From Catellatospora coxensis (GTDB lineage Bacteria > Actinomycetota > Actinomycetes > Mycobacteriales > Micromonosporaceae): 64,000 nucleotides of DNA. Both the position numbers and the translations under genes were made by a program. The notes under the pieces are model-generated. The model saw only the letters and a list, made by a program, of their open reading frames with translations. It was not told the DNA's origin and made no database searches. Below, piece by piece: positions 25,252 to 33,633 of the stretch. Where the stretch lies: positions 124,001-188,000 of the forward strand of contig NZ_BONI01000002.1 in the NCBI RefSeq assembly GCF_016862635.1, written 5' to 3'. Numbering within the stretch: position 1 is the stretch's first letter; every line of letters begins with the position of its first letter.

Positions 25252-27822
25252 TCATCGGGTGACGGTGACCGTGTACGTGCCGCGGGCGCAGCCGGTGACC
25301 TGCCAGCCGCCGGGCACCTGCGCCGATGCCGCGCCGGTGACTCCCTGGGTGGCCAGCCGGACCGGCGCTTCGCCGGGCACCCAGATGTCAAGCTCGCAGT
25401 TCGCCTCGGTGTCGGCCGTCGCGGCGAACGTGAGGGTCCCGTTCACCGGGTCGGCGGTGAGCGTTTCGAGCCGGCCGGGGAACGCACGCGGGTACGCCCT
25501 GGTCAGGGGCTGGCTGAAGCCGGTGGGCGGGACGATCGGGGCACCGGTCACACAGTCGATCTTGGCAAGGTTGCCTGACGTCTTGGCGTCGGGGCCGGTC
25601 TCCGGCGAGCCGCACCCCTGCTTCCACACCCAGAACGCGCCGCCGATGCCGAGCCGGTCCTGGGCCGCGCCGAAGCGGGCCACCTTCGCCCCGTCGACCG
25701 CCGGGTCGCCGAACCAGCCCCACTCGCCGGGCCAGTACGCCGCGCCGTAGGCCGCCGCGGCTCGCGCCGACACGGTCAGGTTCCGCTCGATCGAGGCGAT
25801 GGTCAGCCCGAAGCCCTGATCCATCGTGATCGACTCGCTGTAGGGGTGGGGCGCGAAGACCAGCTGCCGGTCGTCGGTGAAGCCCGGCGGCGGTGTCACG
25901 TCGAAGGCCAGGCCCGACCAGAGCACGCTCGGTTCGAAGAAGACCAGATGCGCGAAGCCCTGCCCGGCCTGCTCGGCCTCGCGGATCGCGGTGATCGCCG
26001 CGTCGTAGTAGCGGCCCAGCAGCAGCCCGGAGCTGATCGGCGGGTTCGCGCCGATGCCGGGCTCGTTGAGCAGGTCGTAGCCGGCCACGGCCGGCTCGTT
26101 CGCGAACGCCCGCGCCACGAACGCCCAGGTGCGGACGAGTTCGCTCTGGATGCCGTCGCGGTCGGTGTAGAAGTTGCCGAACGCGGTCGCGACCGCCGGG
26201 GCCAGGTCGCGGGCCAGGAACTGGCAGTGCGCTGTCCCGTCGGTGACGGTCGCCCAGGCCGGTGCGCCGTCCCAGCCGGTGGTGGGGCTGGTGCCGCCGC
26301 CGCACTGCTCGTCCGGTTTGGCCAGGGCGTTGCCCCAGGCGTCCTGGTGCATGTCGAGCACGACGTAGACGCCGTGCGCCTTGGCCTGCGCCACGGCGGT
26401 GCTGATCTGCTGCAGGTACGCCTGGTCGAACTCGCCGCGCCGCGGCTGCAGCCGCGACCAGGACATGCCGAGGCGTACGACGTTGAAGCCCATGGCGGCG
26501 ATCTGGGCGAAGTCGGCGTCGGTCAGCGGCTCGGTGGCCGGGATCGCGGGATCGCGCAGGTGGTAGTCGATGAGCTGGTTCACGTTGACGCCGCGCAGGA
26601 TCACCTGACGGCCGGTGACGTCACCGATGACGGGCAGCCCGCCGGTGTCCGGCGCGGGGAGCAGGTGCAGTCGCTGCATGCCCTCCGCCGCCGCCACCGG
26701 TGCGACCGGACGCGGCGCGGGAGCCGCGTAGGACCTGATCAGCAGCGGCAGTGCCGCCAGCAGCACGACGACGGGCGCGGCCACCAGCCGCCGCCGGGGT
26801 ACGGCGGCGAGCGCCGCCCGCCACCGCCAGGCCGCGCCCGCGACGACCGCGGCGATCAGCCCGACCGTGGTGCCGTAGCCGATGCCGGTCCCTGCGCTGA
26901 GCAGCGTCGTGCCGATCCACCAGCTGTCCGGGCCGTCGGCAGGTCCGGCCGGGGAGGACAGCGCGGCCCCGACGGCGCAGACCACACCGGTCGCGAGCCC
27001 GGCCACGGTCGCGGCCGACCAGACCGTCACGGCCACGACGGTCGGGGCGGGGTTCGCGAGCCGCCGCCGCATCGCCCGGACCGTCACGCCGAACACGCCG
27101 AGGAAGACGGCCAGCCCGCACAGGTAGCCGACGGGCCCGGCGGATGCGCTGGGCGCGAGCAGCGCACCCGTGAACGCGTACCCGGCCGGCCCGCCCCGCC
27201 ACCACGACGCGCCGAAGGTGACCGCCGCGAGCGTCACGACCACGAACATGACCGCCATGGCGAACCCGGCGACGGGAACGGACCGGTCCGGGTCGTCGGC
27301 GGCCTCGTCTGCCGGGCCGAACCGGTATGCGAGCGCCGCCGCGGCGGCGACCAGCGGGCCGGCGAGCAGGAACTTGAGCGCCGCGAACCCGCTGGTGGCG
27401 AACGCGAACCGCAGGGTGAGGCCGACCGGCAGGTGCGGGCCGGTCAGCGGGGCGGCGGCGGCCAGGCCGGTGACGGCGGTGGCCAGCGCGGCCGCACCGA
27501 CGACCGAGGTCCAGGTGATGAGGAAGACCCACCATGCCGGTCGCTTCGCCCGGCTCGCGCCGATGGTGAGGATCGGCATGACCGCGGCGGCGAGCAGGAC
27601 CGGCAGCCCGACCAGCAGCGGAGCCCAACGGTAGACGCCACCGGCGCCCAGCGGCGGCAGGCCGCGCCCGCCGACCGGTGCCAGCAGGCCGGAGGGATCC
27701 CCGACGGCGCCTGCCGCGACGACGGCGGCGAGCATGACGGCCGCCGCGACGGCGGCACGGCCTGCGGGACGGCGCAGCATCGAACGCCGCGTCGTGGGGC
27801 TCGGTGAGGTCAGGACGCTCAT
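25252..27822 (-). CDS. polytopic membrane protein fused to a GH5-type glycosidase
   Basis: An 856-residue protein in two halves. Residues about 22-375 hold roughly nine to ten hydrophobic helices with short loops. Residues about 385-800 form a GH5-like barrel: GVNVNQLIDYH, FNVVRLGMSWSRLQP, YVVLDMHQDAWGN, acid/base E587 in YDLLNEPG and nucleophile E700 in YWPGEWGWFG, in an order typical of endoglycoceramidase-like GH5 enzymes. A small beta domain follows. The catalytic part is expected on the outer face of the membrane. The substrate could be a glycolipid or another membrane-linked glycan; that is inference. The start ATG at 27822 is the first good one and leads straight into a basic N-terminus. 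Confidence 0.8.
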   Translation of the reverse strand: MSVLTSPSPTTRRSMLRRPAGRAAVAAAVMLAAVVAAGAVGDPSGLLAPVGGRGLPPLGAGGVYRWAPLLVGLPVLLAAAVMPILTIGASRAKRPAWWVFLITWTSVVGAAALATAVTGLAAAAPLTGPHLPVGLTLRFAFATSGFAALKFLLAGPLVAAAAALAYRFGPADEAADDPDRSVPVAGFAMAVMFVVVTLAAVTFGASWWRGGPAGYAFTGALLAPSASAGPVGYLCGLAVFLGVFGVTVRAMRRRLANPAPTVVAVTVWSAATVAGLATGVVCAVGAALSSPAGPADGPDSWWIGTTLLSAGTGIGYGTTVGLIAAVVAGAAWRWRAALAAVPRRRLVAAPVVVLLAALPLLIRSYAAPAPRPVAPVAAAEGMQRLHLLPAPDTGGLPVIGDVTGRQVILRGVNVNQLIDYHLRDPAIPATEPLTDADFAQIAAMGFNVVRLGMSWSRLQPRRGEFDQAYLQQISTAVAQAKAHGVYVVLDMHQDAWGNALAKPDEQCGGGTSPTTGWDGAPAWATVTDGTAHCQFLARDLAPAVATAFGNFYTDRDGIQSELVRTWAFVARAFANEPAVAGYDLLNEPGIGANPPISSGLLLGRYYDAAITAIREAEQAGQGFAHLVFFEPSVLWSGLAFDVTPPPGFTDDRQLVFAPHPYSESITMDQGFGLTIASIERNLTVSARAAAAYGAAYWPGEWGWFGDPAVDGAKVARFGAAQDRLGIGGAFWVWKQGCGSPETGPDAKTSGNLAKIDCVTGAPIVPPTGFSQPLTRAYPRAFPGRLETLTADPVNGTLTFAATADTEANCELDIWVPGEAPVRLATQGVTGAASAQVPGGWQVTGCARGTYTVTVTR

Positions 27823-27924
27823 GGTGAACGCGAATCTTAATCGCGTAATAGCGCCGGACTCGCCCTCGGTTCGGCCCGTCGACGGGCACCGTCCCGCCCG
27901 TGCCTACCGCCGAACGGCTGAGGA

Positions 27925-28353
27925 TCAAGGCTGCCCTGTTCGGCGCAGGACGAGGGTCACGTGGGCACCGGAGTCGTCGTGTACGAAAGTGATCTGTCCG
28001 GTCAGGCCCGCCAGCTGGCCGGTGCCCGAGCCGGGCACGATGTGCCCGAAGGCGTGGGGGATGTCGTTGTCGTCGAGCCCGCAGTGCTGGAAGACCAGGG
28101 TTCCGGTCCGGCCCTCGATCGCGCCGACGAACCGTTCGGAGGCCACATAGCCGCGGCCGTCGGGACCGGCCGCAGTCAGGACTTCGGCGACGCTGGTCCC
28201 GTCGACGACCCCGCGGAAGGTCTTCCGGACGACGACCCGGGCCAGGGCCGGGCCTTCGCCGGGCTCGTCGTAGACGGTGGGCTCCCACCCGGTGACCTCG
28301 AACTCCGTGGTGAGCGTCCGTGTGTCGGCGGTGGTGCTGGTCGGCTTCGTCAT
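27925..28353 (-). CDS. DUF3224 family protein
   Basis: A 142-residue protein with the DUF3224 layout: TTEFEVTGWEPTVYDEPGEGPALARVVVRKTFRG, GRGYVASERFVGAIEGRTGTLVFQHCG, then GTGQLAGLTGQITFVHDDSGAHVTLVL. The family is a small beta-barrel (allene-oxide-cyclase-like) whose role is unclear. The start ATG at 28353 is chosen because the family begins here. It is divergent from the gene at 28494, with a 140-bp shared promoter region. Confidence 0.85.
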   Translation of the reverse strand: MTKPTSTTADTRTLTTEFEVTGWEPTVYDEPGEGPALARVVVRKTFRGVVDGTSVAEVLTAAGPDGRGYVASERFVGAIEGRTGTLVFQHCGLDDNDIPHAFGHIVPGSGTGQLAGLTGQITFVHDDSGAHVTLVLRRTGQP

Positions 28354-28493
28354 GAGGTGACCGTATGGGCCGGCCGTCGCGGGCGTCTTGAAGATTCGCG
28401 CCAACCTCGCGAGGTGATCAACGCTCGAAGCAGGCCGTGCGGCACCCGCAGCCGGGACGACGCCAGGCGGCGCACAAGGCATAGGTTGGCACC

Positions 28494-29381
28494 ATGGCGC
28501 GAGTACGCGAATTCCCCATCGTGATCGAACATCCGATCCGTGGTGTGCAGGCGTACCTGTCCAGCCGCGGCGGGGTTCGGCCGTATGCCCTGGCCTCGGC
28601 GGACTTCGAGCCGCTGCCGGTCGGCGAGGACCGCACGGACGCGCTCGCGTTCGTCGACGAGGTGCCCGCGGGCGAGCTGCCACCGGAGTTCGCGGCGGCG
28701 TTCGGCGCGGGTGCCCTGGCTGAGCTGCGCCAGTGGTCCCGCGGTGGTGTCCCGCCGTATGCGCTGCGCGTCCGGCTACGCGACGCGCGCTGGCGCGAGG
28801 GTGAGTCGAGCGAAGCGGGCTTCGCGTGGGCCGGGCGGCGTGCGGCATTCGAGGCCGTGCGGTGCATCGAGAACCGTGACCGGCCCCGCCTGTTCGTGTT
28901 CCGCTGGCCGGCGCCGCGCACGGCCACGTTCTCGCCGCCCGGACACGACGTCCCGCAGGACTGGACGAGTCCGGCGTTCCGGCCGATCCGAGATGTCCAC
29001 GTACGCCTGGTCACCACTGCCGCCTGCGGGATGTTCGCGGTGGCCACCGCCGACTTCGAACCGCTCGCCCCTGAATCCGGGCTGCTCTTCGAGTTCGTGT
29101 GCGAGCTCGCCGACAGCCGCCTGCCGCACGTGTTCGCCGAGGCCTTCGAACGTGGCGCGCACGAGTCGCTCTGCGCCTTCGGCACCAGCCGGCTGCCCAC
29201 CGTGGCGGTGCGGGTCCGCCTCCACGACGCGAAGTGGCACGAGGTCGACTCGTCGGAGTACTACTTCACCGACGCCGGCCGCCGAGCCGCCGCCGAAGCG
29301 TTGCGCTGCCAGGTCGAGGGCGGCCCACCCGTCCCCCTGGACCGCTTGTCGGCCCGCTGGCCCGAGTCGGCCGAAACGTGA
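28494..29381 (+). CDS. tandem EF-G domain IV-like protein (no GTPase)
   Basis: A 295-residue protein made of two similar modules, about residues 17-123 and 166-271. Each repeats the pattern YA/FAVATADFEPL, an EF/F strand, a helix (LPPEFAAAFGAGALAEL; LPHVFAEAFERGAHESL), VRVRLRDARW/VRVRLHDAKW, then SSE and AGRRAA. This matches domain IV of elongation factor G, whose hallmark ends H-x-VDSSE-x-AF; module 2 has WHEVDSSEYYF (VDSSE at 251-255) and module 1 a diverged GESSE (103-107). No G domain or domains II, III and V are present. Function is unknown; ribosome or translation-factor mimicry is inference. The start ATG at 28494 is the first in frame after the divergent promoter region. Confidence 0.7.
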   Translation: MARVREFPIVIEHPIRGVQAYLSSRGGVRPYALASADFEPLPVGEDRTDALAFVDEVPAGELPPEFAAAFGAGALAELRQWSRGGVPPYALRVRLRDARWREGESSEAGFAWAGRRAAFEAVRCIENRDRPRLFVFRWPAPRTATFSPPGHDVPQDWTSPAFRPIRDVHVRLVTTAACGMFAVATADFEPLAPESGLLFEFVCELADSRLPHVFAEAFERGAHESLCAFGTSRLPTVAVRVRLHDAKWHEVDSSEYYFTDAGRRAAAEALRCQVEGGPPVPLDRLSARWPESAET

Positions 29382-29442
29382 CCCGGCAACGGCCTTTCTG
29401 GCGGGTACCCAGGCCGGACACGGGCCGCTACTGTGCCCGATC

Positions 29443-30264
29443 ATGGACGCCCTCATCGTCTGCCTGTGGATCTGCGCCGGCGCGTGCGCCGCGACGTGGC
29501 TCGCCTCCCTGATCACCGACGAGCACTCGTGGGTGGACCGGATCTGGTCGATCATCCCGGTGGTGTACGTCGCGGTGTTCACCGCCGCGGCCGACTTCGC
29601 CGACACCCGGCTGAACGTGCTCGCGGTGCTGGTGCTGCTGTGGGGCGCCCGGCTGACGTTCAACTTCGCCCGGCGCGGCGGCTACGCGCCCGGCGGTGAG
29701 GACTACCGCTGGGCGATCCTGCGGGCGCGGCTGCCGCGGTGGCAGTTCCAGCTGTTCAACCTGCTGTTCATCACGGTGTACCAGAACATCATCCTGCTGC
29801 TGATCGCCCTGCCCGCGTACACGGCGCTGACGCACCCGAGCCCGTTCGGCGTGCTCGACGCCGTGCTCGCCGTGGTGTTCCTGGGGCTGCTCGCCGGGGA
29901 GACCGTCGCCGACCAGCAGCAGTGGGACTTCCACCGGCGCAAGCACGCCGCGATCGCCGCGGGCGAGCCGCCGCAGTCGCGGTTCCTGCGCACCGGGCTG
30001 TTCCGGTACTCGCGCCACCCCAACTACTTCTTCGAGCAGGCGCAGTGGTGGGTGGTGTTCGGTTTCGGGGCCGCCGCGGCCGGTTCGGTGCTGCAGTGGA
30101 CGGTCATCGGCCCGGTGCTGCTCACCGCACTGTTCATCGGTTCGACGATGTTCACCGAGAGCATCACCCTGTCCCGCTACCCGGAGTACGCCGGCTACCG
30201 CGCGGTCACCTCGCCGATCGTCCCGTGGCCGCCGCGGCGTAGTGGCGCGGCCGATCGGGTCTGA
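29443..30264 (+). CDS. DUF1295 family membrane protein (steroid 5-alpha-reductase-like fold)
   Basis: A 273-residue integral membrane protein with about seven hydrophobic helices. The C-terminal region carries the family signature FRYSRHPNYFFEQAQWW followed by TMFTESITLSRYPEYAGY, as in DUF1295 and isoprenylcysteine methyltransferase/5-alpha-reductase relatives that use NADPH or SAM near the membrane surface. The substrate is unknown. The start ATG at 29443 begins right where the first membrane helix starts; upstream in-frame sequence belongs to the overlapping preceding region and is not coding. A strong hairpin follows the stop. Confidence 0.87.
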   Translation: MDALIVCLWICAGACAATWLASLITDEHSWVDRIWSIIPVVYVAVFTAAADFADTRLNVLAVLVLLWGARLTFNFARRGGYAPGGEDYRWAILRARLPRWQFQLFNLLFITVYQNIILLLIALPAYTALTHPSPFGVLDAVLAVVFLGLLAGETVADQQQWDFHRRKHAAIAAGEPPQSRFLRTGLFRYSRHPNYFFEQAQWWVVFGFGAAAAGSVLQWTVIGPVLLTALFIGSTMFTESITLSRYPEYAGYRAVTSPIVPWPPRRSGAADRV

Positions 30265-30265
30265 C

Positions 30266-30294
30266 GTCCCGCCGCCGGAGATCGGCGGCGGGAC
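30266..30294. terminator. bidirectional hairpin terminator
   Basis: A perfect 12-bp stem (GTCCCGCCGCCG and its complement) with a five-base loop, two bases after the DUF1295 stop and before the convergent MFS gene stop at 30330. Confidence 0.75.
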
Positions 30295-30329
30295 CGGTGG
30301 TCTGCCGTGGCTCGTGGGGCCGGTTCCGG

Positions 30330-31820
30330 TCAGCGAAGACGCCGAGCCAGGAGCACCACCAGCGCGATGAACAGCACCGCAGCGCAGACGGCGACCAGGC
30401 TGAGGCCATCGGTGAACGCGGCGTGCGCGACGTCCAGGAGTCGGCCGGCCGAGTCGGCGGGAAGCGTGGCGGCCGCGGCCATGGCACCGGCGACAGACTC
30501 GCGTGCGACGTCCGGTGCCTGGCCGAATCCGTCCAGCCGGGCGTGATAGACCCCTGCCGCGACCGTTCCGAACAGGGCGATGCCCGCCGTGCCGCCCAGA
30601 TAGTTGCTGGTCTCCGACAGCGCCGCGGCCGACCCGGCCCGCTCCGGCGCGACGGAGCCGATCACCACGCCGGTGCCCAGCGCGAACAGCGGCCCGGTGC
30701 CGAACGCGATCACCGCGGCTCCCGCGACGACCGGCGCCGGTCCGTCGGCCAGCGCCACCGGCAGGAAGCCGAGCGTCGAGACGACCAGGCCGGCCACGAT
30801 CGCCGCGCCGGGCGACAGCCACCGCCGGGTCAGCGGCGCGAGCGTGCAACCGGCCGCCATCGCCAGGCCCATCGGCGCGAACCACACGGCCGATGCCAGC
30901 GGCGAGAACCCGCACACGAGCTGCAGGTACTGCGTGGTGAGCAGGCCGACGCCGGCCAGCCCGGCGCCGGTGGCGACCATCGCGATCAGCACCGCGCCGA
31001 CGGTGCGGTCGCGCAGGAGGTCGAGGCGCAGCAGCGGATCGCGCAGGCCGCGCTGGCGGCGGACGAACAGCACGGCGAAAAGCGCGCCGACGGTGGCGGC
31101 GGCCAGGGCGGCCGGCGCGTCGGACAGGTCCGCGCCGAGCTGCTTGACGCCGTACGTGAGGGGCAGGATCGCGGCCAGCGACAGCAGGACGCTGACCAGG
31201 TCGAGCCGTCCGGCGTCGGGGTTGCGGGAGTCGGGCAGCGTCAGTGGGGCGGCGACCAGCAGTACCGCCATCGTCGGTGCGCCGATCAGGAACACCGATC
31301 CCCACCAGTAGTGGGTGAGCAGCACCCCGCCGAGCACCGGGCCGAGTGCCGCGCCGGCGAACACGCAGGTGGACCACGCGGTGATGGCCAGGCCGCGCTG
31401 GCGCGTGTCGGTGAACATGGCGCTGATCAGGCCGAGCGTGGACGGCATCAGGGTGGCCCCGGCGACGCCCAGCAGCAGCCGGGCCGCGATCAGCATCGCC
31501 GGGTCGGCCGCGTAGGCGGAGGCCACCGACAGCAGGCCGAACGCCGCGGCCCCGATCATGAGCAGTCGCCGCCGGCCGATCCGGTCACCGAGCGTGCCCA
31601 TGGTGACGACGAACCCGGCCACCATGAGCCCGTACCCGTCGGCGATCCACAGCTGCTGCACGGCGTCCGCGCCCAGATCCGCGCTCAGGTGCGGCAGCGC
31701 CAGGAACACCGAGTTGATGTCCAGCGCGACCAGCAGGGTGGGCAGTGCGAGCACCACCAGGCCCAGCCATTCCCGCAGGCCAGCCCGGCCGGCTCGGTCC
31801 AGGGGCGTTATCGTGGCCAT
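30330..31820 (-). CDS. MFS multidrug exporter, DHA2 (14-TMS, EmrB/QacA-like) family
   Basis: A 496-residue transporter with about 14 membrane helices. Motif A-like GTLGDRIGRRR follows helix 2, LALDIN-like ALDINSVFLALPHLSADLG marks helix 1, and GPVLGGVLLTHYWWGSVFLIGAP is the motif C region of drug/proton antiporters. Substrates cannot be read from sequence. The start ATG at 31820 is preceded by GAGGAGG. It is divergent from the DGPF/ECF sigma pair with a 170-bp shared region, so the sigma factor may control it. Confidence 0.92.
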   Translation of the reverse strand: MATITPLDRAGRAGLREWLGLVVLALPTLLVALDINSVFLALPHLSADLGADAVQQLWIADGYGLMVAGFVVTMGTLGDRIGRRRLLMIGAAAFGLLSVASAYAADPAMLIAARLLLGVAGATLMPSTLGLISAMFTDTRQRGLAITAWSTCVFAGAALGPVLGGVLLTHYWWGSVFLIGAPTMAVLLVAAPLTLPDSRNPDAGRLDLVSVLLSLAAILPLTYGVKQLGADLSDAPAALAAATVGALFAVLFVRRQRGLRDPLLRLDLLRDRTVGAVLIAMVATGAGLAGVGLLTTQYLQLVCGFSPLASAVWFAPMGLAMAAGCTLAPLTRRWLSPGAAIVAGLVVSTLGFLPVALADGPAPVVAGAAVIAFGTGPLFALGTGVVIGSVAPERAGSAAALSETSNYLGGTAGIALFGTVAAGVYHARLDGFGQAPDVARESVAGAMAAAATLPADSAGRLLDVAHAAFTDGLSLVAVCAAVLFIALVVLLARRLR

Positions 31821-31990
31821 GGCGGCTCCTCCTCGTCGAAGCGATGTCGTGAGGAGGTCGGCACCGGTCGCGGATTCTTGCGCCCGCGCCCCGCGGAAAG
31901 TTCCTCCGGGCGGATGTCAAGAACGCACGGTGTGCTCCGACTCCAGGGTGACGGGCCCGCCACGGGTCCGCGGACATGAGGAGACCAGCG

Positions 31991-32359
31991 ATGAAGTTCC
32001 TGCTGCTGCTGCACAACAACCCGGCCGTGCTGAACGCGCTCACCGACGACCAGCGCACCGCGATCATGAACGGCCACGGCGACTTCATCAAGACGATCCA
32101 GGAGTCCGGTGAGCTCATCGTCACCCAGGCGCTGGCCGACCCGGCCAACAGTGCCGTGGTGCGGGTGCGAGACGGTGTCCCGGCTGTCACCGACGGCCCC
32201 TACCTGGAGGCCAAGGAGTTCCTCGGCGGCTACTACCTGGTCGAGTGCGCCGACCGGGACCGGGCGCTGGAACTGGCCGCGATGATCCCCGACGCGGCCG
32301 TCGACGGGCTCGGCGTGGAGGTGCGGCCCGTGATGTTCTCCAGCGGGATGGAGATGTGA
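31991..32359 (+). CDS. YCII/DGPF-domain protein
   Basis: A 122-residue protein of the YCII-like DGPF family: MKFLLLLHNN, VRVRDGVPAVTDGPYLEAKEFLGGYYLVE and a C-terminal EVRPVMF strand. The DGPY in place of DGPF keeps the conserved Asp-Gly-Pro core. Such proteins are regularly encoded beside ECF42 sigma factors. The start ATG at 31991 has the SD GAGGAG; its stop overlaps the sigma factor start (ATGTGA), so translation is coupled. Confidence 0.9.
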   Translation: MKFLLLLHNNPAVLNALTDDQRTAIMNGHGDFIKTIQESGELIVTQALADPANSAVVRVRDGVPAVTDGPYLEAKEFLGGYYLVECADRDRALELAAMIPDAAVDGLGVEVRPVMFSSGMEM

Positions 32360-33585
32360 CCGCCCGCACCGAGGACCTGCTCCGGGAACTCGCCCCGCGG
32401 GTCCTCGGTGCGCTCGCGCGCCGCTACGGGGAGTTCGACGCCTGCGAGGACGCGGTGCAGGAAGCGTTGATCGCCGCATCGCAGCAGTGGCCGGCCGCCG
32501 GGGTGCCGGACAATCCGCGCGCCTGGCTGAGCACCGTGGCGACCCGGCGGCTCGTCGACCACGTACGCGGTGAGGTCGCCCGGCGCCGCCGGGAGGCGAC
32601 CGCCGCCGCGCTGGCCGGCGCTCCCGTGGTCCCCGGCGTCGCCTCCGAGCAGGTGCCGGAGGCCGATGACACGCTCACCCTGCTGTTCATGTGCTGCCAC
32701 CCGTCGCTGACCCCGGCCTCGCAGGTGGCGTTGACCCTGCGCGCCCTCGGCGGACTGCCGACCGCGCAGGTCGCCGCGGCGTTCCTGGTGCCCGAGGCGA
32801 CGATGGCTCCGCGGATCAGCCGGGCCAAGCAGCGGATCAAGCAGGCGGGCGCCACGTTCGACCTGCCGCCGAAGTCGGAGTGGCACGGGCGGCTCCAGGT
32901 GGTCCGGCACGTCCTGTATCTGATCTTCAACGAGGGGTACACCGCCAGTTCCGGCGCCGACCTGCAACGCCCCGACCTGGTCGCCGAGGCGATCCGGCTG
33001 ACCCGGTCGCTGCACCGGATCCTTCCCGACGACGGCGAGGTCGCCGGGCTGCTCGCGCTGATGCTGCTCACCGACGCGCGCCGCCCGGCCCGCACCGGCT
33101 CCGACGGGATGCTGGTGCCGCTGGCCGAGCAGGACCGCACCAGGTGGAGCGCCGACGCGGCCGCCGAGGGCATGGAGCTGATCACCCGCACGATGGCCGC
33201 GTGCCCGCCGGGCCCGTACCAGGTGCAGGCGGCGATCGCGGCGGTGCACATGGAGGCCGCCGGCGCCGCGGAGACCGACTGGCCGCAGATCGCCGCGCTG
33301 TACCGGATCCTGGAGGGCATGTCGCCGAACCCGATGGTCACCCTCAACCGGGCGGTGGCCGTGGCGATGACCGACGGCCCGCGGGCGGGGCTGGACCTGC
33401 TCGACACGCTGGGGGCCGACGAGCGGATGGCCCGGCACCACCGGCTGCCCGCCGTCCGCGCCCACCTGCTGGAGATGGCCGGCGACACCGCCGCGGCCCG
33501 GGAGGCGTACCGGCTGGCCGCGAAACGGACCGCCAGCCTGCCCGAGCAGCGTTACCTCACCGAACGCGCCAGGCGGCTCACCTGA
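32356..33585 (+). CDS. ECF sigma factor with C-terminal TPR-like extension (ECF42 type)
   Basis: A 409-residue ECF sigma factor. Sigma-2 includes YGEFDACEDAVQEALIAASQQWP; sigma-4 includes LTLRALGGLPTAQVAAAFLVPEATMAPRISRAKQRIK. A long helical C-terminal domain follows (about 190-409, LYLIFNEGYTASSGADLQRPDLVAEAIRLTR, NPMVTLNRAVAVAM), as in ECF42 proteins, where the extension replaces an anti-sigma factor. The start is GTG 32356 overlapping the DGPF gene stop. The DGPF partner upstream matches the known ECF42 arrangement. Target promoters are unknown; the divergent exporter is the obvious candidate. Confidence 0.9.
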   Translation: MTARTEDLLRELAPRVLGALARRYGEFDACEDAVQEALIAASQQWPAAGVPDNPRAWLSTVATRRLVDHVRGEVARRRREATAAALAGAPVVPGVASEQVPEADDTLTLLFMCCHPSLTPASQVALTLRALGGLPTAQVAAAFLVPEATMAPRISRAKQRIKQAGATFDLPPKSEWHGRLQVVRHVLYLIFNEGYTASSGADLQRPDLVAEAIRLTRSLHRILPDDGEVAGLLALMLLTDARRPARTGSDGMLVPLAEQDRTRWSADAAAEGMELITRTMAACPPGPYQVQAAIAAVHMEAAGAAETDWPQIAALYRILEGMSPNPMVTLNRAVAVAMTDGPRAGLDLLDTLGADERMARHHRLPAVRAHLLEMAGDTAAAREAYRLAAKRTASLPEQRYLTERARRLT

Positions 33586-33633
33586 ATCCGGCCGTACCGG
33601 CGGGTAGCGGACGAGCCCGTTACCGTTGCCCGC

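Noticed and set aside
31915-31941. Possible ECF42 target promoter TGTCAA-N17-CGAC upstream of the DGPF gene
   Set aside because: Only a partial match to the pattern I remember for this sigma group; not reliable enough to list.
30297-31979. Rightward 560-codon frame opposite the MFS exporter
   Set aside because: Antisense shadow of a 14-helix transporter with intact motif A.
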